NCBI GenBank assembly: GCA_945863115.1
Contig: CAMAYZ010000007.1
Location: 1-64,000, forward strand
Source: Bifidobacterium breve
Lineage (GTDB): Bacteria; Actinomycetota; Actinomycetes; Nanopelagicales; Nanopelagicaceae
Direction: 5' to 3'
DNA length: 64,000 nt
Part shown: in pieces, positions 45,092-55,549 of the stretch
Position numbering within the stretch: the first letter of the stretch is position 1
Layout: every line of letters starts with the position of its first letter
Notes under the pieces: generated by a model
The model's database searches: none
The model's input: the letters and a program-made list of their open reading frames with translations, nothing else
Told to the model about the DNA's origin: nothing
Translations under genes and position numbers: made by a program

Positions 45092-46377
45092 AAAGACTAT
45101 TCATCCTCTTAACGCTCTGCCTCACAATGGTTTCAGATAATGTAATTGCAGCCGGTCCCCTTCAACTTGTTACTTCGGGACCAGGAAATCGAATTCACGG
45201 TGTTGACATAAGCAAGTGGCAGCATCCATACGGAAAACCAATTAATTTTGTTAAAATGGCAAAAACTGGCGTCCGATTCGTAATGATTAAGGGCTCCGAT
45301 TCTCAATCTACGGCTGATGCTGAAGCTAAAAAATATCTAATTGCAGATCGCAAAGCTGCACAAGAAGCTGGCATGTATACCGGATTTTATTACTTCGCTT
45401 ATCTACCGGACACTACAAAGAAAACTGAAATTATTGCTGATGCAAAAGCCCAGGCCCAAAAAACTATTTGGCGACTTGCTGAACTTGGTGGTTATACCGA
45501 ACAAGATTTACCTGTGGCTCTTGATTTAGAAACGAATTGTGTCCGTAGAATTTCCGGTATTTGCCAGAAATACGCAAGTCGCGCTCACGTTTCATTATGG
45601 GCAAAAACTTGGTTAGAGGAAGTGACACTTAAAACTAAGCGACTTCCATTCGTTTATTCTTATCCAAATTTCTTGCAGAGCGCTAAGACGCGATCAAAAG
45701 AATTTGCCAAGTATCCGTTATGGATTGCAGCATATGGAATTCATCCAAAAGAGCCAGCAAATCATCCTGGGATGAAGAGTGTTGGCTGTTATGTCCATTC
45801 TTGGACCAAATCAGATTGCACTGCTGATTACACGATTTGGCAATACTCATCATGTGGTAAAGGTTCTAAATATGGTGTTGCAAGTTCGAGAATTGATTTA
45901 AACGTGTTTAATGGTGGCGAAGAGAAGTTTTATGCACTGACCAAGGGTGTTTGGAACCCAAGTGCGGTTGATCTTCTTCCTTACAATGAATCCACGACGG
46001 CAACCTTGCTATCAAGTTCGAGTTCGATAACTACAAACGATAGTGCGAATTTTGTAGTAGATGCGGTTCGACCAAATGGCACTCATGTTGTTACTGGTAG
46101 CGTCAGATTTGTTTCCGCGGATTCGACTGTTAAAACTGGAGATCAACAAGTAATTCGATCTGCATCTGGAAGATGGACTCTCAAAGTTTCTGGACTAACT
46201 GCCGGTACTTATGTTGGCTATATTGAATACTTCGATGAATCAGAAACTCATGCGAGCGCAGTTATGCCAGTGATGTTCGAGGTAACCCAGGGTCCAACCC
46301 CAACGCCTAAGCCAACCCCAACAAAGAAACCAGCACCAAAGCCGGTTGATGCTTGCGCGGGGCAAATTCGTAATTAA
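45088..46377 (+). CDS. GH25 family lysozyme (muramidase), secreted, with Ig-like module and Pro/Thr/Lys-rich C-terminus
   Basis: 429 aa; signal peptide; GVDISKWQHP, FVMIKGSDS, FYYFAY, LDLETN, WQYSS; PTPTPKPTPTKKPAPKP tail. Confidence 0.88.
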   Translation: MKRLFILLTLCLTMVSDNVIAAGPLQLVTSGPGNRIHGVDISKWQHPYGKPINFVKMAKTGVRFVMIKGSDSQSTADAEAKKYLIADRKAAQEAGMYTGFYYFAYLPDTTKKTEIIADAKAQAQKTIWRLAELGGYTEQDLPVALDLETNCVRRISGICQKYASRAHVSLWAKTWLEEVTLKTKRLPFVYSYPNFLQSAKTRSKEFAKYPLWIAAYGIHPKEPANHPGMKSVGCYVHSWTKSDCTADYTIWQYSSCGKGSKYGVASSRIDLNVFNGGEEKFYALTKGVWNPSAVDLLPYNESTTATLLSSSSSITTNDSANFVVDAVRPNGTHVVTGSVRFVSADSTVKTGDQQVIRSASGRWTLKVSGLTAGTYVGYIEYFDESETHASAVMPVMFEVTQGPTPTPKPTPTKKPAPKPVDACAGQIRN

Positions 46378-46405
46378 AAGATAACGAAAGATAGAGTTTG
46401 CCCTT

Positions 46406-47524
46406 GTGAGCAGCAAAGAATCTATCCCATTGAGTCACGGCATCGTCCGCCAAGATCGCAAGTTGAGCGATGGTCGAACTATTTCTTATTACGATTCAAA
46501 GCCCGTTGCCCGCGATGCAGTAGACAGCAGACCAGTTGAAAAGCGACCAGGGCTTGGCGAACTTAGATTAGATGCGCTTACAAATGAGTGGGTCGTTATG
46601 GCGGCGCACCGTCAGACTCGTGCGTTCTTACCTCCAAAAGAATTATGTCCACTCTGCCCAACTAAGCCAGGACTTCAATCAGAGATTCCGGAATCAAATT
46701 ATGAAGTCGCGGTCTTTGAAAATCTTTCACCATCACTTGCACTTGCTGGCAGTGACTGGAAATTGCCATCATATGATGGGTTAAATACACCGATTGTTGA
46801 TGCCGCTGGTTTCTGCGAAGTGCTTTGCTACACCGATAACCATGAAGCTAACTTTGGAACGCTATCTCTAGAACAGATCCGTATTGTTATGGAGGCTTGG
46901 CGCGATCGAACTCGCGAAATTTCTAAACTCCCAAATATTGCTCATATCTTCACATTTGAAAATCGTGGTGTTGAAGTCGGCGTAACTCTTCATCACCCAC
47001 ATGGTCAAATTTATGCTTATTCGTATCTTCCACCAAGAGTTGAAAAGATGTTAAAGATAGCCGCTGACCATTTAGCTAAGCATTCGCGTCCACTTTTAGC
47101 CGACATTATTGCCCGTGAAATTAAGGATGAGGTGCGAATCGTTGCGCAGAATAACGATTGGATTGCCTATGTTCCCTTTGCCTCTAGATACCCCTTTGAA
47201 ATTCACATTGCGCCAAAAGTATTCACAGCCGATCTGGCCGTGCTGTCTGATATGCAAGCAGATTCCTTCGGAGCAGTAGCTAAGGAATCATTACAAAGAT
47301 TAGATGGTGTCTTCGGAATCGAGATGGCCTATATGGCATCTTGGCATCAGGCACCTGTAAATGTAGGAAGAGAAGCACTTGGCCTTCATATGCAAATAAC
47401 AAGTATTCGTCGTGCACCTGGCAAATTAAAATATCTTGCTGGATCAGAATCTGCGATGCAGGCATTTATTATGGATTTAAAACCAGAGCAATCTGCGGCA
47501 CAACTGCGTGATGTAAAAATCTAA
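46406..47524 (+). CDS. galT: Galactose-1-phosphate uridylyltransferase
   Basis: 372 aa; RLDALTNEWVVMAAHRQTR, CPLCP, GVTLHHPHGQIYAY (HPH-Q). Confidence 0.94.
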   Translation: MSSKESIPLSHGIVRQDRKLSDGRTISYYDSKPVARDAVDSRPVEKRPGLGELRLDALTNEWVVMAAHRQTRAFLPPKELCPLCPTKPGLQSEIPESNYEVAVFENLSPSLALAGSDWKLPSYDGLNTPIVDAAGFCEVLCYTDNHEANFGTLSLEQIRIVMEAWRDRTREISKLPNIAHIFTFENRGVEVGVTLHHPHGQIYAYSYLPPRVEKMLKIAADHLAKHSRPLLADIIAREIKDEVRIVAQNNDWIAYVPFASRYPFEIHIAPKVFTADLAVLSDMQADSFGAVAKESLQRLDGVFGIEMAYMASWHQAPVNVGREALGLHMQITSIRRAPGKLKYLAGSESAMQAFIMDLKPEQSAAQLRDVKI

Positions 47525-48489
47525 TGCGCGTTCTTGTTACCGGTGGCGCCGGCTATATCGGCTCGGTCGCAACAGCAATGCTTTTGGAACGTGGATTTGA
47601 TGTAACAGTTCTAGATGATTGTTCTACTGGCCACCGTGATGCAGTTGCAGGTGCCGCGAAGTTTGTTGAAGGTTCAGTTTTAAGCACAGATTCAGTTGCA
47701 TTAGCACTTACTGGCTGCAGCGCTGTCTTTCACTTTGCCGCAAAATCTTTAGTCGGTGAATCAGTTGAAAAGCCTGATCTTTACTTTGATGTCAATGTAA
47801 ACGGAACTAGGAATTTGTTGGACCAAATGTCCAAGGCAAAGATTTCCAAATTGGTTTTCTCCTCAACTGCTGCCACTTATGGCGAGCCAGAAGTAATCCC
47901 AATTACTGAAGAAGCGAACACGAAACCAACTAGCCCGTATGGCACAACAAAATTAGCGGTCGATAAAATGATTACCGAGGAAGCTAAATCGGGCTTGGCT
48001 GCAATTAGCCTTAGATATTTCAATGTAGCCGGTGCTTATAAATCAAAAGCTGGTTGGTTGGCCGAACGTCATAATCCTGAAACCCATCTAATTCCTAATT
48101 TATTGCGGTCAACGAGAGATAAACCAATAAAGATTTTTGGTAATGATTGGCCAACTAAAGATGGAACTTGTATTCGAGATTACATTCACGTAGTTGATTT
48201 GATTGATGCTCATATTTTGGCGCTCGAGAACCTTGCTTCGGGTCAGCATAAGATTATTAATCTGGGCAGCGGTGGCGGCTATTCGGTAACCGAAGTTGTA
48301 AGTGCCGCAAGTAAAGTTCTTGGAAGAGATATTCCGACAGAAATTGCATCTAGACGTTCAGGTGATCCAGCGGTTCTAATTGCCGATATTTCTCTTGCGG
48401 CACAGTGTTTAAATTGGGCGCCAAAACGCGGTATCGAAAATATGGTTCGGGATACTTGGGAATCACAGAATGCATCCACTAGCAAGTAA
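47524..48489 (+). CDS. galE: UDP-glucose 4-epimerase
   Basis: 321 aa; VTGGAGYIGS, SSTAATYGEP, SPYGTTKLAVD, RYFNVAGA, GDPAVLIAD. Confidence 0.95.
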   Translation: MRVLVTGGAGYIGSVATAMLLERGFDVTVLDDCSTGHRDAVAGAAKFVEGSVLSTDSVALALTGCSAVFHFAAKSLVGESVEKPDLYFDVNVNGTRNLLDQMSKAKISKLVFSSTAATYGEPEVIPITEEANTKPTSPYGTTKLAVDKMITEEAKSGLAAISLRYFNVAGAYKSKAGWLAERHNPETHLIPNLLRSTRDKPIKIFGNDWPTKDGTCIRDYIHVVDLIDAHILALENLASGQHKIINLGSGGGYSVTEVVSAASKVLGRDIPTEIASRRSGDPAVLIADISLAAQCLNWAPKRGIENMVRDTWESQNASTSK

Positions 48490-49600
48490 ATTCCAAGAAG
48501 TTTTCGGAACCCCACCTGACGTTATTGCCAGTGCTCCGGGGCGAGTAAATCTCATTGGTGAGCATGTTGATTTTCTAGATGGTTTTGTTCTGCCTTTTGC
48601 AATCTCTGATGCAACCACGGTTGCAATCGCAAAAAATTCAAGTAACAAAATTCGATGTGCATCCATCCAGAAGAAAGGCGCAGTTTCCACTATTGATTGT
48701 GCAAATATTGCACCAAAGAGTGGAGAGGCTTGGGCGCGTTATCCAATTGGAGTTCTCTGGTCACTTGGGATTGATACTGGCCTAGATATTTTGGTTGATG
48801 GCCAAGTGCCGTTAGGTGCGGGTCTTTCATCGAGTGCTGCACTTGAGTGCGCAGTAGCAACTGCAATAAATGAGTTATTTAATTTAGGTTTGACGCTTCC
48901 AGAGTTAGCGCGAGCCGCACAACGTGCTGAGAATATTTATGTGGGCATGCCGTGCGGAATCATGGATCAATCAGTTTCACTTATGGCAACCGAAGGAAAT
49001 GCGCTGCTTCTCGATACCCGAGATCTTTCAATCGAACAGATACCTTTTAATATCGCACCACTTGGTCTTGAACTATTAGTGATTGATACTCAGGTGCATC
49101 ACGCGCTAGTAGACGGTGGATATGCCGAACGACGTGCTTCGTGTGAAAAGGCGATTGCAGATTTAGACATCACCTCTCTTCGTGACATTTCAATCTCAGA
49201 ATTTGTAGCTAGAAAGCCTGAATTAGATGAGAAAACTTATCTTCGCGCTTTTCATGGTGTAACTGAGATGCAACGCGTTCTAGATGCAGTTACCTTATTA
49301 AAGGCCGGTGATTTTGTAGGATTTGGTGAGATTGTTACTGCAGCTCATATATCGCTCCGAGATTACTACACCGTCTCGTGCCCCGAATTAAATTTAGCTG
49401 TCGATACTGCTCTGAAATTCGGCGCCCTTGGTTCGAGAATGATTGGCGGCGGCTTCGGCGGAAGCGCAATCGCTCTAATTAAAGCTAAAGATTCTGATTT
49501 GATTAAGAACGAAATTAAGAGTGGCTTTATGAAGGCAAGATTTAAGAGTCCAAGATTTTTCTCTGCGCTACCAAGTGCTGGTGCACGGATTATCAATTAA
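48470..49600 (+). CDS. galK: Galactokinase
   Basis: 376 aa; APGRVNLIGEHVDFLDGFVLP, PLGAGLSSSAALE, GGGFGGSAIAL. Confidence 0.95.
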   Translation: MHPLASKFQEVFGTPPDVIASAPGRVNLIGEHVDFLDGFVLPFAISDATTVAIAKNSSNKIRCASIQKKGAVSTIDCANIAPKSGEAWARYPIGVLWSLGIDTGLDILVDGQVPLGAGLSSSAALECAVATAINELFNLGLTLPELARAAQRAENIYVGMPCGIMDQSVSLMATEGNALLLDTRDLSIEQIPFNIAPLGLELLVIDTQVHHALVDGGYAERRASCEKAIADLDITSLRDISISEFVARKPELDEKTYLRAFHGVTEMQRVLDAVTLLKAGDFVGFGEIVTAAHISLRDYYTVSCPELNLAVDTALKFGALGSRMIGGGFGGSAIALIKAKDSDLIKNEIKSGFMKARFKSPRFFSALPSAGARIIN

Positions 49601-50475
49601 ATCTGGACGATATTTATACCCTTAATTGCAACTCTAATTTTAGGTAACGCAATTTTGGTTGGCCCACTAATCGCAGCACCATCTTTTGTTGGATCAAATC
49701 GAGCATTGTGGCAAGGACAGATCAAAACATTACTTGCCGCTTCATAACTAACACTGCATCCTTGGTGTGTACAGATTCGCGAATAGGCAAAGACGCCAGA
49801 TTTTGTTCTAAAGAGAACGGCTGGACTTCCATCGGCAGCCACAAATTCTTTAGAGGAACCAATTGGAAATTCCGCTTCCTTAACTATCGAAGTTCCAGTT
49901 TCTGGAGTTGGATTCGAAGTCTCAAATCTCTTGCCAACAAATACTGCTGCTACTGAAGCGGCTGCAACACCAAGAATACGAATAACCTCTCGGCGATCAC
50001 GCAAATCTGGCAAGAGCGCAATTACGCGACGCCCCTTGGTATTTTGGCGAACCAAAAAGAAAAGTGCCAACCAGAGAACTGCATATGCGGTATCACTTCC
50101 CAAGAAATATGGTTTTACAGTCCAAGTTGCGGTGAGCCAGAGCGTGATTGAAAGAAAGAAACCACCAAGTGCCGCAAGTTCGAGCGCTATGCCCGCTAGC
50201 GTTGCAATTCCGATTGCAAATTCAGTAATAATTATCGACCAGCCAAATACGGTTGCATGTTCGATCATTGGTTTTAAAGCGAAAGATATTGGAGAGGTAT
50301 CGAGATAACTTGTAATTTGGGCGCCGATATAACTGGCTGATTGCGGATTTAAAAATCCTGGGTCTGTTGCTTTGTTCCAGCCACCATAAATAAAAGTAAC
50401 TCCAAGAAAGAGTCGAATTAATCGCGCACCAACCGGGATGTTCTGCCAAGATTTCGCAAAACTATAATTTGCCAC
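49597..50475 (-). CDS. DoxX/DoxD-like membrane domain fused to Rieske 2Fe-2S domain
   Basis: 292 aa; LIRLFLGVTFIYGGWNKATDP; C-terminal CTHQGCSVSY...CPCHNARFD. Confidence 0.88.
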   Translation of the reverse strand: MANYSFAKSWQNIPVGARLIRLFLGVTFIYGGWNKATDPGFLNPQSASYIGAQITSYLDTSPISFALKPMIEHATVFGWSIIITEFAIGIATLAGIALELAALGGFFLSITLWLTATWTVKPYFLGSDTAYAVLWLALFFLVRQNTKGRRVIALLPDLRDRREVIRILGVAAASVAAVFVGKRFETSNPTPETGTSIVKEAEFPIGSSKEFVAADGSPAVLFRTKSGVFAYSRICTHQGCSVSYEAASNVLICPCHNARFDPTKDGAAISGPTKIALPKIRVAIKGINIVQI

Positions 50476-50506
50476 CGAGTGGTCCCTTCGTGACTTTAAG
50501 GTAAAG

Positions 50507-50579
50507 CTCCCTCACTTGGACTCGAACCAAGAACCTGCCGATTAACAGTCGGCTGCTCTGCCAATTGAGCTATGAGGGA
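50507..50579 (-). tRNA. tRNA-Asn (anticodon GTT)
   Basis: Reverse complement TCCCTCATAGCTCAATTGGCAGAGCAGCCGACTGTTAATCGGCAGGTTCTTGGTTCGAGTCCAAGTGAGGGAG folds as cloverleaf; CCA not encoded. Confidence 0.95.
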
Positions 50580-50623
50580 TTATTTAGTTATTGAACGTGC
50601 GAACTATATCTGAAGCGCGCGAG

Positions 50624-52459
50624 CTATCCCAACTCGCCTAAAGCGGCATCTTTCTGAACTCGACGCTCGGCTTCCATCGCTACCAAAGCCCCGAAAGTCT
50701 CGTTGTATTGGGCCTCATTCTCTGTTGGATTTAAGCGCTGCAAAGTTGATTTAATTTCCGCAATTGATCGACTGAGTGCGACTTCGCGAAGTCTGGCAAA
50801 GATTGCAGCGATATAGCGTTCGGAGATTTCGCGATCTGTGCGAATTGGTTCAACTGTAAGTTCGGTAATCAGCGCACGAATATCTTCGCTCTCACTGCTC
50901 TCAAGTAATTTTTGAATATTTAATTCTGGTGAACTATCGATTTGAGTGCGAAGTTGGTGATACGCCCAATAAGAGAATGCATTCTTCTCTAGCAGCGCCC
51001 AATCCTTTGCCATCTCTGGATGCTGCAACTTAATCTTTAGAACTTCCCGTTCCATCATTAAAATTGGGTCTCTCAAATTCACTTCAGATTGAACAGCAGG
51101 TTCTAGGTTCTGCGAAGGCACACTTCTCGTAGCAGTTTTTTTAATTGCACTTGTGACAATATCAACTTCCATGCCTAACCAACCGGCAACTAAGCGCGCA
51201 TACTCTGGTCGCAGAGATGCATCTCGAATTTTTCCGATTAATGGGGCGACTTGATTCAGGGCCGAAACTCTTCCTTCTGCTGAATTAACATCATATTTAG
51301 CAATCTCACTCTTTATGGCAAATTCAAATAGTGGTACTCGGCGCGCAATTAAATCTCGGACTGCGGCATCTCCGGAAGCGATTCGCAAATCACATGGGTC
51401 CATTCCTGAAGGTTCAACCGCAACAAAAGTTTGGGCAACAAATTTCTGATCATCGCCGAATGCGCGAAGCGCTGCTTTCTGTCCAGCAGCATCGCCATCG
51501 AAGGTAAAAATCACTTCACCACGAAAAGCGTCGTCATCCATTAATAGTCTTCGGATTACTCGGATGTGATCGTCACCAAATGCGGTCCCACAAGTTGCGA
51601 CCGCTGTTGTTATTCCAGCTAAGTGCGCCGCCATTACATCGGTATACCCTTCAACGATTACAACTTGGCGCTTCTTTGCAATCTCTTTCTTAGCCATGTC
51701 GAGGCCGTAAAGTATCTGGCTCTTCTTGTAAATTGGAGTCTCTGAAGTATTTAAATACTTAGGACCTTGATCAACTTCATCGCTTGCAAGTTTGCGGGCA
51801 CCAAAACCAACTACATCACCTGAGATATCTTTGATTGGCCAGACTAAACGATTTCGATATCTGTCAATCGGGCCCTTAGTTCCATCCTTACTTAAGCCAG
51901 CGAGCGAGAGTTCGTTGTCGGTAAAACCTAAAGTTTTAAGATGCTTATACAAACCATCCCACTCATCAGGTGCATATCCAACGCCAAAAGTTTCAGCTGC
52001 AGCCTTATCAAAGCCCCGCTTTTGAAGAAAATCTCTGCCCACTTGGGCGCCACCTGGAAGATTTAATTGTTCACGGTAAAAATTCATTGCGGCAACATTC
52101 GCTGCAACTAACCGTGAGCGATTAATGCTTGGGCCAGTATTTGTATTGGTGCCGTCATAGCGAAGTGTGTAATTCATTCGATCGGCTAAGCGCTCGACCG
52201 ATTCTGAAAATGATAAGTGATCCATTTTCATTAGGAATGCAATTGCATCACCACCGACACCGCATCCAAAACAGTGAAAGTAACCTTTGCTTGGCGTTAC
52301 GTGAAACGAAGGACTTTTCTCGTCATGGAAAGGGCAGAGGCCTTTCTTCTGTCCCCCACCAGCACTTTTTAATTGAACGAAATCGCCAACAACATCATCG
52401 ATTGCGCTGTTATCGCGCACATAGGTGACATCTTCATCGCGAATTCGACCGGAAGCCAT
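50624..52459 (-). CDS. dnaG: DNA primase
   Basis: 611 aa; zinc-binding CPFHDEKSPSFHV...CFGCG, VEGYTDVMAAH TOPRIM, FTFDGDAAGQKA. Confidence 0.96.
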   Translation of the reverse strand: MASGRIRDEDVTYVRDNSAIDDVVGDFVQLKSAGGGQKKGLCPFHDEKSPSFHVTPSKGYFHCFGCGVGGDAIAFLMKMDHLSFSESVERLADRMNYTLRYDGTNTNTGPSINRSRLVAANVAAMNFYREQLNLPGGAQVGRDFLQKRGFDKAAAETFGVGYAPDEWDGLYKHLKTLGFTDNELSLAGLSKDGTKGPIDRYRNRLVWPIKDISGDVVGFGARKLASDEVDQGPKYLNTSETPIYKKSQILYGLDMAKKEIAKKRQVVIVEGYTDVMAAHLAGITTAVATCGTAFGDDHIRVIRRLLMDDDAFRGEVIFTFDGDAAGQKAALRAFGDDQKFVAQTFVAVEPSGMDPCDLRIASGDAAVRDLIARRVPLFEFAIKSEIAKYDVNSAEGRVSALNQVAPLIGKIRDASLRPEYARLVAGWLGMEVDIVTSAIKKTATRSVPSQNLEPAVQSEVNLRDPILMMEREVLKIKLQHPEMAKDWALLEKNAFSYWAYHQLRTQIDSSPELNIQKLLESSESEDIRALITELTVEPIRTDREISERYIAAIFARLREVALSRSIAEIKSTLQRLNPTENEAQYNETFGALVAMEAERRVQKDAALGELG

Positions 52460-52463
52460 GGCG

Positions 52464-53699
52464 TTATCTTAATCGCGCAGCAAGCGCGATTGCTCCCGGA
52501 TCAGTTAGCGAGGCCACTTGGTCAATAACTACCCGCAATCTTGCGGCATCAGTTGTTGCGCGCTGCCAATCTTGGAGAAAGAAGGACTCTAAAGTATTTG
52601 GGGCGTCCTTTAGAACCGCAGCCACTAACTCGTGAATTAGCGTTTGCTCATTGTCATAACGTTTAACCGAACGCTCTGAATTAATAATATAAAAACCAGC
52701 AAGTGATTTTAGGAATGCGACCTCAACATGTTGAGCACGTGGAACCACCAAGTTAGCGTTATATCTAGTTAGTTGGCCAGTGCCATATTGCGCTCGAGTT
52801 TCCTCTTCTGCTGCACGTGCAAAACGTCCGACCAATTGGCTTGCTAAATCTTTTAATCTGGCAAGCGCACGATGGCTGCCATCATAATCTTTGGGCCAAC
52901 AAGAGAGTTGTTGTAAATTCTCTAGTGCAATTCTCGCTTCATCAATAGTGATATCAGCTAAATTATTTGATTGCGCATCTTTGTAGATATCTACAAAATC
53001 ATTAGTTAAGTCATGGAGCTTTACTTGGCCCGAGACTAAGGCATCCTCTAGATCGTGAACGCTGTATGCAACGTCATCAGACCAATCCATAATCTGAGCT
53101 TCAAATGATTGGCTACCAATTGGTGCATCCTTACGGACCCAATTGAAGATATCTAGATCATCATCGTAAACGCCAAACTTATGCGCATTCGTTGCACGTG
53201 GCCATGGATATTTTGTTGCGGCATCTAAGCTGGCACGAGTTAAATTCAATCCCAGAGAAATTCCATCTGCATCAACAGTCTTTGCTTCTAGCCGAACTAA
53301 TAATCTAAAACTCTGCGCGTTACCTTCGAATCCCCCACAACTAAGTGCGGTCTGGTTTAAAGCTTCCTCACCATTGTGTCCAAAGGGTGGATGGCCAATG
53401 TCATGCGCTAAACATGCACCTTCCATTAAATCTGGATCTGCGCCAAGTGCTGCGCCGAGTTCGCGACCAACCTGGGCACATTCAAGTGAGTGCGAAAGTC
53501 GGGTTCGTGGAAAATCAGTTGCCCAGGGAACTGCTACTTGAGTTTTTGCTGCTAGGCGACGAAGTGCAAATGAGTGAATGATTCGTGCCCGATCGCGCGC
53601 AAATTCTGTGCGTCCCAATCGCTTTGCTGGCTCATCAATAAAACGGGCACGATCGAACTCGTTGTATCCCGAGTGTTCAACCGCTGCTTTTAACACCAT
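52464..53699 (-). CDS. dgt: Deoxyguanosinetriphosphate triphosphohydrolase-like HD protein
   Basis: 411 aa; RTRLSHSLECAQVGRELG, CLAHDIGHPPFGHNGEEAL. Confidence 0.93.
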   Translation of the reverse strand: MVLKAAVEHSGYNEFDRARFIDEPAKRLGRTEFARDRARIIHSFALRRLAAKTQVAVPWATDFPRTRLSHSLECAQVGRELGAALGADPDLMEGACLAHDIGHPPFGHNGEEALNQTALSCGGFEGNAQSFRLLVRLEAKTVDADGISLGLNLTRASLDAATKYPWPRATNAHKFGVYDDDLDIFNWVRKDAPIGSQSFEAQIMDWSDDVAYSVHDLEDALVSGQVKLHDLTNDFVDIYKDAQSNNLADITIDEARIALENLQQLSCWPKDYDGSHRALARLKDLASQLVGRFARAAEEETRAQYGTGQLTRYNANLVVPRAQHVEVAFLKSLAGFYIINSERSVKRYDNEQTLIHELVAAVLKDAPNTLESFFLQDWQRATTDAARLRVVIDQVASLTDPGAIALAARLR

Positions 53700-53723
53700 A
53701 GTGTCGTAACCCTAACTCTTTAA

Positions 53724-54353
53724 TTAATTCTTAACTTGGTCGGTCAAGTGAATACCATGCCGGCCAAGGGTGACATAGGCCAGATAAGCGCCGGTTTCCC
53801 GCACTAAATAGCGAAGGCTCGAATTGGTTGTAGAGGCCGGTCCAGTCTTAGTTGGTGCGCAGGTAGCAGATATCTTTAAATCTTCGGCCATCGTTACTGC
53901 ACGAAGACAGTGATATTGATCGGTAACAATAATTGCCGATTTTAAATTCAACTTTTTCATGACACTGACATAACTCTCGGTGCTTGCAAAGGTATCTCTT
54001 CCATAGGGAATTGAATCAACAAATTTCTTTCCAACGCCATGATCAACTAACCAATAGAAACCACTTGCTGCTTCAGTTGTTCGATCACCAGGGGCTTTAG
54101 AACCTACAGTAAGAATTCTGGGAGCTAACTTCTTTTCAAATATTCGCTTTGCTTCCAACAATCTGGCTTCCAAAATTGGGCTAGGAACGCCATCAAATTG
54201 CGCCGCACCTAAAACAATAATTGCATCACTCTTTACCGGTTCGGTGTGATTGGCGGTATACCAAACTCGGCCGCCCACATATAACGGCAGAACAATTACT
54301 ACTAATAAAATTAAAGCGATTACACGCTTAACTATTTTGAAAATCAGAAACAA
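53724..54353 (-). CDS. SanA/YdcF family (DUF218) membrane-anchored protein
   Basis: 209 aa; DAIIVLGAAQFDGVPSPILEARLLEAKRIF, SAIIVTDQYHCLRA. Confidence 0.88.
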   Translation of the reverse strand: MFLIFKIVKRVIALILLVVIVLPLYVGGRVWYTANHTEPVKSDAIIVLGAAQFDGVPSPILEARLLEAKRIFEKKLAPRILTVGSKAPGDRTTEAASGFYWLVDHGVGKKFVDSIPYGRDTFASTESYVSVMKKLNLKSAIIVTDQYHCLRAVTMAEDLKISATCAPTKTGPASTTNSSLRYLVRETGAYLAYVTLGRHGIHLTDQVKN

Positions 54354-54355
54354 AG

Positions 54356-55549
54356 TTAGCCACCCGAGACTGAATCATCAATTGTTATTTCTGGAATTTC
54401 AAAAGGATCATTTAGCCAGCCATCAGGAAGATGAACCGGGCGGCCATGGCTAGTTCTTCCTCTTGGTGACTCGCCAACTTCAACTGGATATGGTTGATCT
54501 TCAAGTTGGCTAAGTAAGTATTCCAATTCGCCAAGTGAGGCAACCATTCCAAATTTGCTGCGCAGTTCGCGCGGAACTCTAAAGCCCTTTAAATACCAGG
54601 CCATATGTTTACGTAAATCTCGCATTGCGCGACCCTCGGCTTCGAAGAATTCAATCAGTAATTCACCATGTCTAAAAATTATGTCGCGAACTTCGAAGAG
54701 TGTTGGCGTAATTCTGGAATCAGATCCGTTAAATGCCGCAACTAAATCTCCAAATAACCAAGGGCGTCCCAAGCAACCGCGGCCAACTACAACGCCAGCA
54801 CAGCCGGTTTCATTCATCATTCGAACCCCATCAGCGCCCGACCAAATATCACCATTACCTAATACTGGAACACCAGTTGGAGCAAGATGTTCAACAAGTC
54901 TAGAAATTGCTGACCAGTCAGCTTGGCCTTCATACATTTGCGATGCAAAGCGCGAATGCAACGCAACCCAAGCAACTCCGGCATCTGCAGCGGCTTTGCC
55001 GGCCGTTAAATAAGTTTCATTCATCGGATCAATTCCGATTCGCATCTTTACCGTTACTGGAACTCCAAATGGCTTTGCCGCATTCACTGCTGCACTAACT
55101 ATTTGTGAAAATAACTTCTGCTTAAATGGAAGAGCCGATCCACCACCACGTCTTGTAACTTTAGGAACCGGACAACCAAAATTTAAATCGATGTGATCCG
55201 CTAAGTTCTCTTCCATCAATAACTTAACGGCTAGTCCAGTTACATTTGGATCAACTGCATAAAGTTGAATTGATCTTGGGGTTTCACCTTTTCCAGGAGT
55301 GATTAAACGCATGGTCTCTGGATGTCTTTCAATTAGAGCGCGTGCAGTCACCATTTCAGAAACAAATAAGCCGGCACCTTGTTCGCGACAGAGCGTGCGA
55401 AATGCTGAATTTGTTATGCCCGCCATTGGCGCAAGAACAACCGGTGTATTTAAAACCACCTGATTATTCTCAAATTGGCCATTGGCAATTGGAAGAACCA
55501 GTGGTTTATGAGATGTAGTTAGCAACCCAACAACCGTGGCGCGAGCCAA
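54356..55549 (-). CDS. dusB: tRNA-dihydrouridine synthase
   Basis: 397 aa; [65 protein letters not shown]. Confidence 0.94.
   Translation of the reverse strand: MARATVVGLLTTSHKPLVLPIANGQFENNQVVLNTPVVLAPMAGITNSAFRTLCREQGAGLFVSEMVTARALIERHPETMRLITPGKGETPRSIQLYAVDPNVTGLAVKLLMEENLADHIDLNFGCPVPKVTRRGGGSALPFKQKLFSQIVSAAVNAAKPFGVPVTVKMRIGIDPMNETYLTAGKAAADAGVAWVALHSRFASQMYEGQADWSAISRLVEHLAPTGVPVLGNGDIWSGADGVRMMNETGCAGVVVGRGCLGRPWLFGDLVAAFNGSDSRITPTLFEVRDIIFRHGELLIEFFEAEGRAMRDLRKHMAWYLKGFRVPRELRSKFGMVASLGELEYLLSQLEDQPYPVEVGESPRGRTSHGRPVHLPDGWLNDPFEIPEITIDDSVSGG

Noticed and set aside
50222-50449. Short - strand ORF overlapping the DoxX-Rieske gene
   Set aside because: Alternative frame of the same strand, no initiation context or motif.
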